DNA of 64,000 bases from Xylogone sp. PMI_703 (Eukaryota > Ascomycota > Leotiomycetes): assembly GCA_021399445.1 (NCBI GenBank), contig JAJTUQ010000004.1, forward strand, positions 186,001 through 250,000. Direction: 5' to 3'. The position numbers and the translations under genes are program-made. Shown piece after piece: positions 1 to 11,576 of this stretch. The notes beneath the pieces were generated by a model, which was not told the origin of the DNA, searched no databases, and saw nothing but the letters and a program-made list of their open reading frames with translations. Numbering within the stretch: the first letter of the stretch is position 1; each line of letters begins with the position of its first letter.

Positions 1-1197
1 TGCGTATTCGAGAAAAGGAAATTTTCTGGAGATCTCTTGTCGTAGTTGTTTAGCTCCATCAGAAGATGCCTTGAAGACGGGTACGCCATTGTTATACGTC
101 GTGTAACGAGAAATATCGACTTTAATGTAAGCTTCACAGCATTGTTTAAGGCGGTCGTGACTTAGACTTTCAAAATTTGTGGCGAATTCGAGCCATATAT
201 TAGAAACACCGTTCTCCTTGACGAAAAAGTCTCGTACTGATTCATGAATAAATTGAACAGTTTGATCATCGGATTTTGTAACCTCGACAAGGCCCTTGGA
301 GCAACTTAAGACGAATCGATCCATATCAGAGGTAGAAACCAGGTCAGGGTTCCATTCAACTAGATTTTCTGGATCTGGGGCAATTCCGGACACAAGTGCG
401 AAATAGAATTCTTCACGCTTTAATGGTCGTTTTGAATAAAGCATCCATTGAACACAAAGCAATAGATCGTTCATATTTTCGTTGTCCCTTCTTAATATAT
501 TCTTAAACAGCTCGCTTAACTCATTAGGTACTTCTTGAAGCCTTCTCTGGATTGCAAACATGCGACCTCGTTCAATTTCCTTGTTAAGGAAGTCGACTAT
601 TAGAACAACCCACATAAAAACACCAGTAGCCTTTGTAAGGATTTGAGATTTGATATCTTCAATCAGCTTATTTGAGCCTATGCGTAGCTTCCATTGTACA
701 TATTGTTCTAAGTCTCGTTCATGGCCGGCTTGATCTTCTAATACTAATCGTTGGCCCTTTTGGATAGAAATATATGGGTAATGACGACTAGAGAAGCAAG
801 TATAAAACCTGATCCCGTTCCGAATGGCCTCTCGACTAAGAGCTTGAAAATTTTTTATCACGGTCTGGACTTCTTCCTCATCACACTCGTCAAGTGCGTC
901 AATGTAGCAGGTTAAGCACTGACGATGAAGCCTCAATATTGCACTGGAGAAAATATGATAAATGGTCTCAGCTGTCCAGATTGGAAGGCTATTATGGTCG
1001 GGGGTACACTCTAAACCGTCCAGAATTTCCTGAAGATGCGGCGATGTCTCTAGGAGCTGGACAAGTAAAGACCGATACATTCCCATCACTGATTTTTCTA
1101 GGTCATGTCCTCGTGCATGAAAAAAGAATGAAATAATAGTTGTATCGATTTTATATTGTTCCTTTGCATTCGTATATGCAAACTTCATTCTTAAAGC
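1..1197 (-). pseudogene. NACHT-domain (STAND) NTPase, 5'-truncated, runs off the window
   Basis: Reading the minus strand from about 1197 down to 1 gives one uninterrupted frame of the type seen in fungal NACHT-ankyrin proteins. The order is MKFAYTNAKEQ, then a SFFFHARG block, LEKSVMGMYRSLLVQLLE, and the Walker B-like DALDECDEEE at about 903-870. These are followed by helical winged-type sequence with IHESVRDFF near 240. In family members the Walker A (GKxGSGKST) sits directly upstream of the LMKFA block. Here an in-frame TAA (1200-1198) comes first and no P-loop is visible, while a perfect hairpin lies about 30 bases further on. Such proteins act in fungal non-self recognition. I infer a truncated copy. 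A spliced upstream exon cannot be excluded, because an AG lies just before AATGAAG. The C-terminal repeats would lie left of the window. Confidence 0.75.
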
Positions 1198-1226
1198 TTA
1201 ACATGTATATTGAAAGTTAATACTTT

Positions 1227-1331
1227 ATATATGTTCTGCCCCATAGACCAATCGGCCCATTCGCCAATGGGGCAACCTATAGTTGCCCCATTGGCGAATG
1301 GGCCGATTGGTCTATGGGGCAGAACATATAT
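1227..1331. repeat. Perfect 50-base inverted repeat with 5-base loop
   Basis: Arms 1227-1276 and 1282-1331 pair without a mismatch around the loop CTATA (1277-1281). Each arm also contains a smaller inverted pair, GCCCCAT and ATGGGGC. The DNA would form a long cruciform, or a hairpin in RNA. It lies where the Walker A exon of the NACHT gene is expected. No clear target-site duplication is visible. It could be a MITE-like foldback element or a product of palindromic repair. Confidence 0.95.
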
Positions 1332-2725
1332 CACATCCTTTAGATTATCAAAGTAAGACTCCGTTCTACGAGTTTGATTTACAACGAACTCTATCACTCT
1401 AACCCTTTTTTAATCACCAGATCATCGCCAAAGTCATATCGCCAGATTTATATTTGGAACGAAGGATAAATCGATTGACAGACTAACCTCATTATCACAA
1501 TATCAAATCAAAAATTCAGACTATTTCCACGATCCGGCTGTCCATCTCTAACCTTACTCTTTGGGGTCATCACTAGATTCCAAATAACTTCATGTAGTTC
1601 TCACTTCTCAGCGAAGAGCAAGAGGTTTCCGGCTGCTTGTCGGACTCTTTTTGACGATAGTCCGCCCCCTCAAATTCGATCGAAGAAGTTCAGAAAAGCA
1701 CAAAGCACACATCATTCCGTATGGTTCCTATGTATGATATATCGGCTTAATCGATATTTGCTTCCAGGGCAGAGAATCCGCCTGTAGAGATGTATATTCG
1801 TCAACCTTGTTGGCGCCCGATTCGAACAACATACGCGTAGCTCTAATGTCTTCCGGGGCAGTAAACACATTCTCTTCTGCACCTTATCTACCAGAAAGGT
1901 TAATCCTGCAACTATTTAAAGAAGGATAACCTACATAGCACCCTATCACTCCAGTAGTTCTTATATTATTACACTGCTCTCCTTCCATTAGGGCGAATAA
2001 GGTCTCCTATCTTTTCATCGGCTCTCCCTGACGGCCTGTGATCCGTAGGAGCGTACTCAGTGTATCTGAAGACAATTAGGCGAGATAGAAGAATTTGATA
2101 AATGCTTCTTCCAACAAATCAACTATTTCGGAAAAGTGGAAGATACAGCCAAGGCTTGGCACTTGTAGAGCGGGACTTTCTCAATATTAGGAAAGCCCGG
2201 TGTTGCAAAGACTCTAGTGATCTAGTGAGGCAGACACATGGTTAAAGTTTTGTTACGACGACTGCCATTTCAGCTTCTAATACTGCCCAAACCCGAATGA
2301 TAGAAACAATAGCCTACCTCACGATAGTAAGATAGAAACCTGATTAAGGGTTGTGTGTGAGACGAGTGATCAATCACACGCTTAGTGAATCATAGAGGAT
2401 AGCGCTGGCAAAACCAATTCAATATCAATGCCACAAATGCCTAAGCAAATAGTAAATATATATAATATAATCAATCCTTCATATACACATCTGGTATTCT
2501 CCAGTTCTTTAAATATAAACATGACCGGAGCCTGAGTAATTTAGACAAAACAGAAAAATTGAACTATACATTATGGGGTATTTCCTCCCTTCCCAGACCC
2601 AGACTTCATCGTTAATTCATACTCGCAAGAGTCCTACTCTCGCGTAAATCATAAACCAAAGATACAGTGTACATCCCTATTCGCCACTACCCAACATGCC
2701 TCGTAGACTACAACGCACGTTAACT
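1332..2725. other. Gene-poor spacer with a possible ankyrin relic
   Basis: No intact gene is seen. On the minus strand, about 1885-1775 reads like a worn ankyrin unit (GAEENVFTAPEDI then RMLFESGAN) but a stop and frame changes interrupt it just upstream. This would be the tail of another NACHT/ankyrin-type gene. The rest shows no recognisable coding or repeat structure. Confidence 0.4.
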
Positions 2726-3579
2726 CTAATAGTCAGCACCGGGGAGCTCGCTCACATGGCTGGGCAGCTCGGCGACTATTGGCTGGTGCGGTGCGGGGAG
2801 TTCGACCGGCTTCTCACCGGAGAATTTCACTAGATCTCCTGCGCTCAGTCGGGCCCTTTGGTTGCTAGCCACCCGCCGTCCACGGCGACTGAATATCCAG
2901 CCAGCAATGATACCAACAAGAATGACGCCCAACGAAACACCGACGCCTAATCCGGCTTTGGCACCAGTGCTAAGGCCACTATTCGGGACCGTGGAGGATG
3001 TAGCCGGCGGTTGGGCGTAAATTGTTGATGAAGAGCTCGATATTTTTGAACGGGTACTAGTGAGATCCGCGGCTATAGTGTTGCTAGGAGTGGTCGTAGT
3101 GGCACGGGCGCTGCTAGAAGTGGTTGTGACCTGGGTAGTAAAAGAGCTGCTGTCCCTACTAGATGATGTAGCAGGAGCGGCAGAGGCGAAAGCAGCCGTA
3201 GAAGCCGTGGAACCGGCAGCGGAAGCATTAGAGCAACTAGCCTTAGCAGCAGAAAGGGCACCTGGTAAGAACCGTTAGTCTCACATTTACATATGAATGC
3301 AAGTATCGTGTTTGTCACAAACTCCCGGACCGAACGAGTCTCCGCTGGGGCCGGGTACATACTTAAAGCCTGACTACCGCAAGCACCAAAAATGCAGGAA
3401 GTAGCAGCAGCCTGGATGGCAGCTTGATTGGACGACTGGCATTGGCAGACAACGTCGTCAGGAGAACAAGAAGTAGTAGCGTCAACGGCTGCGGCCAGGC
3501 AAGGTTGGGCGCAGCTGGGGATCTGGGCCGATGCCAGAGCAGTAAAGGCTGTGGCAAGAACAGCCAATGAGCACTTCAT
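2726..3579 (-). CDS. CFEM-domain membrane protein
   Basis: Two exons, 3579-3363 and 3261-2726, joined across a 101-base GT-AG intron, encode 250 residues. The order is a signal peptide (1-18, cleavage after ALASA), a CFEM domain with eight cysteines (C23 to the SC in the first residues of exon 2), a Ser/Thr/Ala-rich stalk, and one membrane helix (GVILVGIIAGWIF). A short RRGRR-led cytoplasmic tail ends the protein. CFEM domains bind haem or act in surface sensing and virulence. With a C-terminal helix instead of a GPI signal, this one resembles Pth11-unrelated CFEM receptors or wall-anchored proteins. The start at 3579 is chosen because the signal peptide begins there; an upstream Met in frame (3633) would bury it. 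Family is secure, function is not. Confidence 0.9.
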
Positions 3580-5531
3580 CTTAAATTGGTTCGAAGGAGC
3601 ACTATTTGTTCCGCTGCAAATGCGAAAATGCAAGGGGAAAACGTCTTGCTAGGAGTAGAAAGAAAAAGGCCTAGTAGAGTGACGACGAAGCCGTGAACGA
3701 ATGTGAGATTTATGCTAGTATCAGGAGGAGGAAACAATAACAAGGAAGGACACGAAGGGAGTAGTGCTCTATCTGATATTTCATCCTTAGGAGGAAATGA
3801 GATATTCGCTTAAGGCTTTTCAGGGGACCGCCGGGGGAACGGATGGGGGTTAGTTGCGAGGGTGAGCCAGTACGGAGCCAGTACCGGGGTTCACTTTTTA
3901 CCCCCGTTGAGCTGATTATAACCCCCGCTGAGCTGGGACCTGCCTGAAAAGGGACACCATTAACCTTCCATTGATTACTTTGGCTAGGTTCCGGAGTCTG
4001 ACCAGACTTCCGTAGATACTCATGGCAACTGTAAATGGCGCTAGGCGTCTCAGCCTTATTACTAGCAAAACTGGCCTCCTCGTCAACCAATAACACTTGG
4101 GCTTAGCTGTGATCATGTAACTCAATCTCGTGAGGGACGTGCCTACGATGCTACTACTGTCGCATAGGATGCCGAACGGCCCGCCGACGGGTGGTGGGTG
4201 GCGCGGGGATGGCCGTACCGTATTCGCACTTGTACCAAGCTCCCTCGTAGGCCACGCGAACGTACTTCAAACTCTCGTTTTCAAGAACTATCTTAGCATT
4301 GTGGAGATTTTTAGTAATCGTCGGCTCGTCTGTGCGACCTTAGATGTGTTCATTATGGGAGATGTATTCTTCATTTTGGTATGTAATACCCAGGCTACCG
4401 CTAACTACGAATTTGTCTTAGGAAATCGGCAAAGATCACAATAAATCAGATATATAAATACCTCGAGATGAATCCTAGCCATTCTGGGTCTTGTACTGCA
4501 TCCTCTGTACGGATCACCACCGGCTATATCCATGTCTCCAGAGCTGCCATCCAGTCTAACCTCAACACTAGACTTGAGGGGCGTGATCTAGCAAAACTGT
4601 TAGATATGAAATGGATTTCCATCGCAAACAGCTCTGTACTCTTGGAATATATAGTTTTGCTACTGAAAAATGGTAAAAGCGTGGTCCGAATTTGCTGCGG
4701 AATTGTCTAAAGATCTCTTAAACACGTGCGTGGATGACCCACTAGCCGCAAGCTTCTCACAATGGTTGTTTGAGTAGCTTGAGGTAAAAGAATTTCAGCT
4801 AAGGTCCGGAGTGAAAGAGCCGCCTATAACCGATTCAACAGATGCTGTAACCCCAGAAGAACTGATCTGAGGATGATAAGTGGGAGGAGAGGCGGAGAAC
4901 CCGACGTCGGACTTCGATGCTGAGAGTGTTGCCAGGAAAGACATCTGTGCCTGCAGTCGTGGAAGCTGGCACTTTTCTTTCGGCGAGACTGACAAGCAAG
5001 AGACGCAGGAATATTCAGTATAACGGGACTACAAGAGAACATAGCCATCTGAATGGCGAGTATACCTACGACAGGGAGGTAAGTTACGAATACAAACCAT
5101 TCGCATACATCTCACTTCGGATCACGTCCAGGGTAATAGAGAGAGAATTATTCCTACAAGGCAAATATCTCCGTATCCACATAGACCCTCCCCCGACCCA
5201 TCAGCATATGAAGCAACCAACTTGGTCCTGACTGAAGTCACTAGCTAGCCGGCGGCCCGGATCTGTATGCGGTAAAAGAAGCTGCACGGATGGGACTGGT
5301 AACAGAGAATACAGAAAACTCAACCGTCTTTCATTTCGTCATATGGTACATCTCCAAGCGCATAGCATGGCGTTGTACTGACTCAGCTAAGAGTGATAAA
5401 CGTAGAATGAGCATCCGATATCATAAATCCAGCCTTAAAAGAAATTGCAAGTTACATTATTCTCTAGACGAATATCCTCTGCTTGATACCGCGAATCATG
5501 CGGTTTTAGTGCGGAAACAGTTCTACTACAT
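3580..5531. other. Spacer without recognised gene
   Basis: Several open frames of 60-130 codons exist on both strands but none resembles a known protein. A short imperfect direct repeat (CCCCCG[T/C]TGAGCTG at 3901-3914 and 3922-3935) and a nearby repeated GCCAGTAC lie in a GC-richer patch, which may be a transposon remnant. Confidence 0.4.
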
Positions 5532-7961
5532 TTAAACTATCTCCATCTCTTTGCATGCGTTCTCATCAAACGCCTCTCCATGCATAATACCATGCACATA
5601 AGTTTCTCCCAGTAGACACCATTGCTCAGCCTGACGTCTGACTAACAATGGCACTCTTCCTCCTTTAAAGATAGCAACCTCGTCCCCAGCTTTTGCCGTT
5701 GCAGACACCAGCGCAAAGTACCCTTTCTCCGTGATTGCAAACCGGCTAAACCACGCTGCTTTGAGTAGAACGCCAAATTGTCCGTCACCATCGTATATTA
5801 TATCAGTTACACCCTGTCCTACAGCAGCAAGGTAATTATAAAGTCCCGCAAATTTGTTTACTCGGTACTTTTTCAGGAATCGTGGCGCTTTCATTCCCTT
5901 TTGCCAACTGAGAAAAGCTGCCTCCGCGGCGTCCAGCTCACCAGGAGCAACATCTGTGCATAACGTGCGCCAGAAGGCACGATTTCGAGATTCATTTGTT
6001 GGATACACGAGATCTTGGTCCAATGGCCGTGCTAGATCTTCGATTTCCATAAGCACGTCGAAGTACGCAGCCATACCTGCTAATACTTTTGACTCTTCGG
6101 CATCCTTTTTATCATCTAGTTTCTGGCTAAGAAGCTTCATTTCAAGCTGATCAACCACAGGTGGTGTGATTATGGATGAAACTTCCGATATTCTGTCGAC
6201 CATATGACCAGAAAGGACTAAGCTACGACCGCGAAATGAAGGGACTTGGCTGGAGTCTTTGGACGCAGAGAATGTTCGGGCCGGCATTTTACCATTTTCT
6301 TGTGGCTTCGAAGAGAAAACCAAATCCATACCTTGGATGCGACGATAGGTCCAGTCAGGGACCCAAGATGGGAGCCGTTGTGCTAAATCCCCTGGACCGC
6401 GATGTATGGAGAGGAAGTCTAGATTTTCAGAGGTCGATAAGATTCGTTTCGCAGTGTCCAGGTAGACAGACTCTACACTTTTGGAGTAATCAATATCAAT
6501 GAAAGCACCCCCACTGTTTCGTGACGCGATTCCAAGAAGTCCATATATCTTATCTCTTGGATCCGTTGATTCAAAGGTTCGACACTCGTGAAGAATATCC
6601 AGTACCGCGGAGGAACCTTCATTATGTGTCGACCCTGCCGTATGAGCATATTTCCGTATTTGAACCAGTGTGCCAATATAATTCTTATCTGGATTCCAAC
6701 CGCCCGAAGCTTCTGCACCATTGATAAAGGTCATCCCGAAACCGAAAATGAATTCTTCCCAGGTAATGGAACGATGGCCACACACCAGAATTGCTTCGGG
6801 GGCAAGTGCTATTTCTTGAACAATCCAAATTCGTTGAAACCATTGACGAGACGCTAGGTCTCGGAGGGCTAATAACTCGTACACATTTGGAGGATTCATT
6901 CTGAGAGGCTTGCTTGGTTGGCCAGTTTCTTGCTTAGTTTCGGTTTCATCAGCAGCCTGAACTTCACTTTTCTCATACAGATCTTCCTTTTCTGTTTCTT
7001 TTTCCTGTGTCAGTTCTTCTGGCGCCTTCTTCTTATAGTCACCTTCATCCGTCTGGCTGCTAGCCGGATTAAATGCAGCTTCATCACTAGAAGCGGCCAA
7101 TGTCCTCCAGTTGAATTCCCTGTCTCGATATATCTCGAAGAAGTCATTCAATTTCTCACAGAGTTCGATTCCAAGCCCACTGTTATTTTCCTCTTTACCT
7201 AGCCAGACTACCACTTTCGATGAGGTCTCATATATCTCCCGCATAATCCCAACTTGCTGTGCTCGTTCCTGTAAATCTTCTTGATTAATACATATTGCAT
7301 CTATCCAAATTACTCGTTCTTCGGATCTGTGACGAAGGTGCAGAAGCGCTTCCTTTAGGTTGATGGTAACATTCAGGAGGCCATCATTACATTTCACAGA
7401 TGTCCTAATAGATGGATCTCCCCAACAGTATGATAGCGCCTCATATTCGGGAGATTCTAGTAGATCCAGACAGTGAAGCTTTAGGTCAATATCGTCTAGG
7501 TCATCTCCAGGCAGAAGCGTAACGAGCCTAACCAACAATTTTCCTCCAGATGGTTGCAGAGGCTCATATACATATGAGCCTTTAGCATCGCTACTAACAG
7601 GTTCGAGGGACCTCTTCCATGCAGCATCGCGTTCGAGCTCTTGCGGGGTAGCAGCAGCAGGTTGTGGTCGTCCTTCATCCACATAGTTGCGTAGATTTTC
7701 CCATGGAACTAAAGCTGTCTGACGGAGATGTTGTGCGAAACCTTCATCGGGATTGAAACTATCCCCGTAAGTGCTCTCCAGTTTGCTGTGCCAGTAGTCC
7801 TTTGGTTTGCTGAGTGTCTTGAGGGCACCTTGGAGAATTCCACCGGCTTCATTCTTCCGCGTTGATTTTTCCTCTCCATCACCGCTCTGATTCCCCTGTG
7901 TATTTGAGCGCAGTGGTAACTTCTCCTTCGACGAGCCAACAAAAGACTTGAATAGATCCAT
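5532..7961 (-). CDS. HET-domain (heterokaryon incompatibility) protein
   Basis: A single exon encodes 809 residues. The HET domain starts near residue 173 with EYEALSYCWGD, followed by VIWIDAICINQED (about 217-229) and QRAQQVGIMREIY-type helices. An acidic insert rich in Glu, Lys and Thr (about 290-350) comes next, then the second half, RQWFQRIWIVQEIALA and DPRDKIYGLLGIA. HET proteins trigger cell death after fusion of incompatible hyphae and act in the cytoplasm. The first 130 residues are polar and lack a recognised domain. The C-terminus contains GDEVAIFKGGRVPLLVRR, which fits the common tail of long HET proteins. The frame is intact. It lies near the NACHT relic, consistent with a non-self-recognition neighbourhood. 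Confidence 0.93.
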   Translation of the reverse strand: MDLFKSFVGSSKEKLPLRSNTQGNQSGDGEEKSTRKNEAGGILQGALKTLSKPKDYWHSKLESTYGDSFNPDEGFAQHLRQTALVPWENLRNYVDEGRPQPAAATPQELERDAAWKRSLEPVSSDAKGSYVYEPLQPSGGKLLVRLVTLLPGDDLDDIDLKLHCLDLLESPEYEALSYCWGDPSIRTSVKCNDGLLNVTINLKEALLHLRHRSEERVIWIDAICINQEDLQERAQQVGIMREIYETSSKVVVWLGKEENNSGLGIELCEKLNDFFEIYRDREFNWRTLAASSDEAAFNPASSQTDEGDYKKKAPEELTQEKETEKEDLYEKSEVQAADETETKQETGQPSKPLRMNPPNVYELLALRDLASRQWFQRIWIVQEIALAPEAILVCGHRSITWEEFIFGFGMTFINGAEASGGWNPDKNYIGTLVQIRKYAHTAGSTHNEGSSAVLDILHECRTFESTDPRDKIYGLLGIASRNSGGAFIDIDYSKSVESVYLDTAKRILSTSENLDFLSIHRGPGDLAQRLPSWVPDWTYRRIQGMDLVFSSKPQENGKMPARTFSASKDSSQVPSFRGRSLVLSGHMVDRISEVSSIITPPVVDQLEMKLLSQKLDDKKDAEESKVLAGMAAYFDVLMEIEDLARPLDQDLVYPTNESRNRAFWRTLCTDVAPGELDAAEAAFLSWQKGMKAPRFLKKYRVNKFAGLYNYLAAVGQGVTDIIYDGDGQFGVLLKAAWFSRFAITEKGYFALVSATAKAGDEVAIFKGGRVPLLVRRQAEQWCLLGETYVHGIMHGEAFDENACKEMEIV

Positions 7962-8494
7962 GTCTACAGGATTCGGGATGATTTAGGATGATGAATGCAT
8001 ATGCTCTATTCTAAAGATACGCTTAATGAACTGTGAGAAAATCCTGAAACACTAGGTCTGACATCAAATTTTGACTCTGCGGCTGAAAGTTCGCTTACCT
8101 GGATTACTGATTGAGGATGGCGGAGATAATTTAGTCTTGTATGTCACCATGTCAGATTCTCCGGGCATCTAACAAGAGCTCCGGATCCATTCATCCCTTA
8201 TATAAAATTATATGAGGGAGAAACTTCATTGGATGTACATTACACTCCAGGAGAGCCTAGTGTTTATTAGGGTGGCTCTAATCCGATTTAAGCTTATTTT
8301 AAGCTTCATTTATGCTTAAGTTTTAAACAGCCGGTTTCACAATCAAAACTTTACTCATATTATTTTCGTCTCAACATTCATTATTTGCCTACAATCAATC
8401 ATATAGTTAACCACCCCGCATATATACACTTATGCGCCACAATCCTATGTTAGAATCTACACAGGCCACTTATCATAAGTGAAACAGCCATGCA
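7962..8494. other. Intergenic, promoter of the HET gene and 3' end of the transporter
   Basis: AT-rich spacer. No gene or repeat recognised. Confidence 0.5.
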
Positions 8495-10860
8495 TTATTC
8501 CTCGAGGTGTTGATCAGCCTCTGGCTCCACCATCGTGGTTTTAAATTTCCGTGCCGGAATGCGACGTTGGAACAGGACATCAAGTTCATAGTAAGACCGA
8601 TGTTTAAACTCTGGAAGACGAAAGTAACACCAAATAATGCAGAGAAAGCAGATAGGTAGCCCTGGCGAAAAGGTAAAAGTTAGCAGAGCAACCAAAGACA
8701 AAAGAGGAGCAAGGGGAAGTTTGATTATAGAAATACGTATGAATTTAGAATTAAACTCACAAAAGAACGCAGTTTTGCCCCTCCAGTTCCAGGCAGAGGC
8801 ATTTATCATGTAGGTGTTAAGAATATTCATTACGAGGGTGAATATTGCGTATGCGATGCGGCCGAGGGCAACTGACTTGTTTCTAAGACGAGTGGATGAG
8901 GCTTCGCCAACGATTGAGTAGCATACGGGGCCTTGGTCGAGAAGTATTAGAATTGTATCATGGTTAATAAGAGGTGAAGAAGATGATAACCTACCAATGA
9001 ATGCAGTGTAACAACCGTAGAACACCATCTGAGTCACAGCTTGTGCCCACTTAGCCCAAGGGAGCTCCTTACCACCATCTCCGAGGAGGGCCCAGATACC
9101 AATCAATAGGAGGAGACAGTCGAGAATTGATAGTCCTAAGATATACAAAGTCCGGCGACCCATAATTGCGATGAAGTAGCTGAGGTTCTCAGAGTGAGTC
9201 ACGAGTACGAGCAAGAGGAAAAGTTTGGAAGTAAGGCAGGTTGGAGTAGGGCTTACAAGTTAACAAAATTAGCCAGAAAGTGAATTGCTGAAGCACCAAG
9301 GCCAAGGTTGAATGCTTCGGACTGAGGAAAACCAGCTTGCTCAAATACATACGTCGTTGATCCTGCAAAGATAACACCACAGGCATTTTGAACTGATTGT
9401 ACAAGTTAATAAGGTATGATACCCGCAGTTGCAAAAAGCTTAATATATAAAGGCAACTCACCAATCCAGGCCACACAGGTGATCTCAGTACGCCGCAGAT
9501 CACTGCCTTTGAAGAGCTCCAGCCAGCTTGAGTTGCCCATAGCCTTAGCCTCCTCCTGCTCGAGTTTAGTCACGCGGACCATATTCGCAACCTGCTCAGG
9601 TGCTCTATGAGCGGACTCAGCAGAGCTAAGGCGCCGAGCAGAGCGCTCTGCCTCTGCCAATTTACCGTGTCTAACTAGCCACCAAGGAGACTCGGGACAG
9701 AAGGCCATGGCAATCAGCAGTGGAATGGGCCAAATCCCTAGTGGTCTTTCGTCAGCAAAGCCAATAGTCATCTTTTCTTAGGCGAAAATGTAAGGACAAA
9801 CATTGAGTCATGTAAGGAATCCGGAATGACTTAAAAATTATCATGTTAGCTTCGCTACACTATATGTCTGAGTCATTGAAGGGAACTTACATAGTTGTTG
9901 TTGAGCTGGTTGGTGCCTGTGGTGACTCCTGTAGCGACGAACCCGCCCATAGACCAGCAGACATTTATCCAACCCGTCATGAATGCACGAAGAGAAATAG
10001 GGCAGATCTCAGAGGCGTAACTAACACCGAGAACAGCGAAGCAACCTGGGCCAAGATTGTTTCGATTAGTAATAACACCACTGGAGATACACGAAGCATT
10101 TATAAATCGACTCACCAAACGGTAGTCCACAGAGCAAGCTCCCAAAAAGCAGCATGATTTTGTTTTGCGCCCAAGATACAATGGCTAAGAATTAACACCC
10201 ACAGAATTAGAACAGTCGCACCACTCACGAAATACAGTGAAAACTAACCTATGAGAGGCATTATAATGATGTAGCCTGCAATAAGAGTCCTCTTGTAACC
10301 AAATTTGTCAATCAGCCAGCCAGATATGAAAATGCCGACAATGACGCCGCAGTTGACTGACTGGCCTAGCCCAGCCTGCCAAGCAGCACTGACTTGGTAT
10401 GATTGCGATTTCTCATCCCATTGTCCGTAATACTTATGTGAAATAAAGAGGTCTGATTAGCTCAGAAAACTAGGCAAAGAGCAGGAAAGTTTTCTCTAGC
10501 AACATACCTGACGGAACTGTGAGAGAGCTACATTGCCTCCTCCGGCGACTGAGTTATCGAAGCCCTCCATAATGATAGAGAGCGAAGCGACGAACGACCA
10601 AAAGAGAGCCTGTATCAGCTATTAGAGGATGATGACAAAGGGAGAAATAACTGCACCTTCTTGTACAATTTCATAGCCTCCCACAAGCCGAGCGAGTGCT
10701 CGTACGCTTCAGCTTCATTAGCTTTAATTCGGATTGCATGCCAATCAGCCTTGATGACATTTCCGTGAATGTCGACAATGGCGGGCAGATCAGTTTCCAG
10801 TGCTATCTCGCCGCCTCGTTCGGCATGTTCGATCTCGGTTTCTTTGGATTTCTCGGCCAT
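8495..10860 (-). CDS. MFS sugar transporter, maltose/alpha-glucoside permease type
   Basis: Ten exons join in frame to 560 residues: 10860-10657, 10609-10508, 10432-10249, 10184-10116, 10045-9891, 9771-9462, 9392-9257, 9179-8995, 8931-8761 and 8661-8495. The start of the sixth is least certain. Sugar-porter signatures are present: a DKFGYKR loop, PESPWWLVRHGK followed by a central cytoplasmic loop, the FIAIMGRR loop after helix 8, and a final LPEFKHRSYYELD tail. About twelve membrane helices are expected at the plasma membrane. The sequence is of the fungal maltose-permease (SP family) type, proton symport of disaccharides. It is divergent from the GH31 alpha-glucosidase with a shared 716-base promoter, which supports an import-and-hydrolyse pair. 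Confidence 0.9.
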
Positions 10861-11576
10861 CTTGTCTACAGTATACCACTCAAAGCAAATTTGCGATATG
10901 TTCTTTCAAGATATCAAGACCAGCAGAGCGATTGTTATGGTGTAGTTAGGTTAGAGTTGCGAGATGGCGGCTATGGTTACATTATGTAGAGTACCAGACA
11001 TCTGTCGCAACATCCTCCTGTCTTCTTCCCATATTGGTCATGCAACAGGACTATCCTTCGTGTTACCTAGTCGTCGGACTGATATTCCCCGGCTATCGTT
11101 CGCTATTGGTGAAAGGCCAAATCAGTAAGGTCATTAAAGGAAGCACGTTAGCCCACTTCTGGAGAGATTTGCACTCCAGTGCTGACTCTAACTCCCTATA
11201 ATGTTGGATTGATGATCTATAGTACGTACTCTCGTATCCTATACTTGAATAACGGCAGTAAGACGCTGCTTGTACCTCGTATAGAGTACTCTTTTTGAGA
11301 GGTAGCTGCAAGTAAGTTCCCCGCACTGAGAATCCGGGGCAATTGGCCCACACGGTAAGCGAGTTTAAGCTTTTCCCAGCACTCTGGCCCAGAGTTGTAT
11401 TCGGGGCAGTTCTGCTCCGAACTCCAACCTCCAACCAACCACGTGAACATCAACCAACCCGTTACCAACTTGAAATAGGGCTAATAAACTTGATCTTATA
11501 ACACATATGTATTTTCTGCTTCAATTGTGCTTTTTCTGTGGCGCTTCTACGACTAGTATAATACCACACTCTCAAC
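10861..11576. promoter_or_regulatory. Shared divergent promoter with CreA-consensus sites
   Basis: Between the transporter and the alpha-glucosidase start codons there are three matches to SYGGRG, the binding consensus of the carbon catabolite repressor CreA: 11087-11092 (minus), 11319-11324 (minus) and 11334-11339 (plus). The last two are 15 bases apart in opposite orientation. This would fit glucose repression of both genes. Confidence 0.45.

Noticed and set aside
1191..1397. A 68-codon frame through the hairpin
   Set aside because: It is a by-product of the palindrome and has no similarity or domain.
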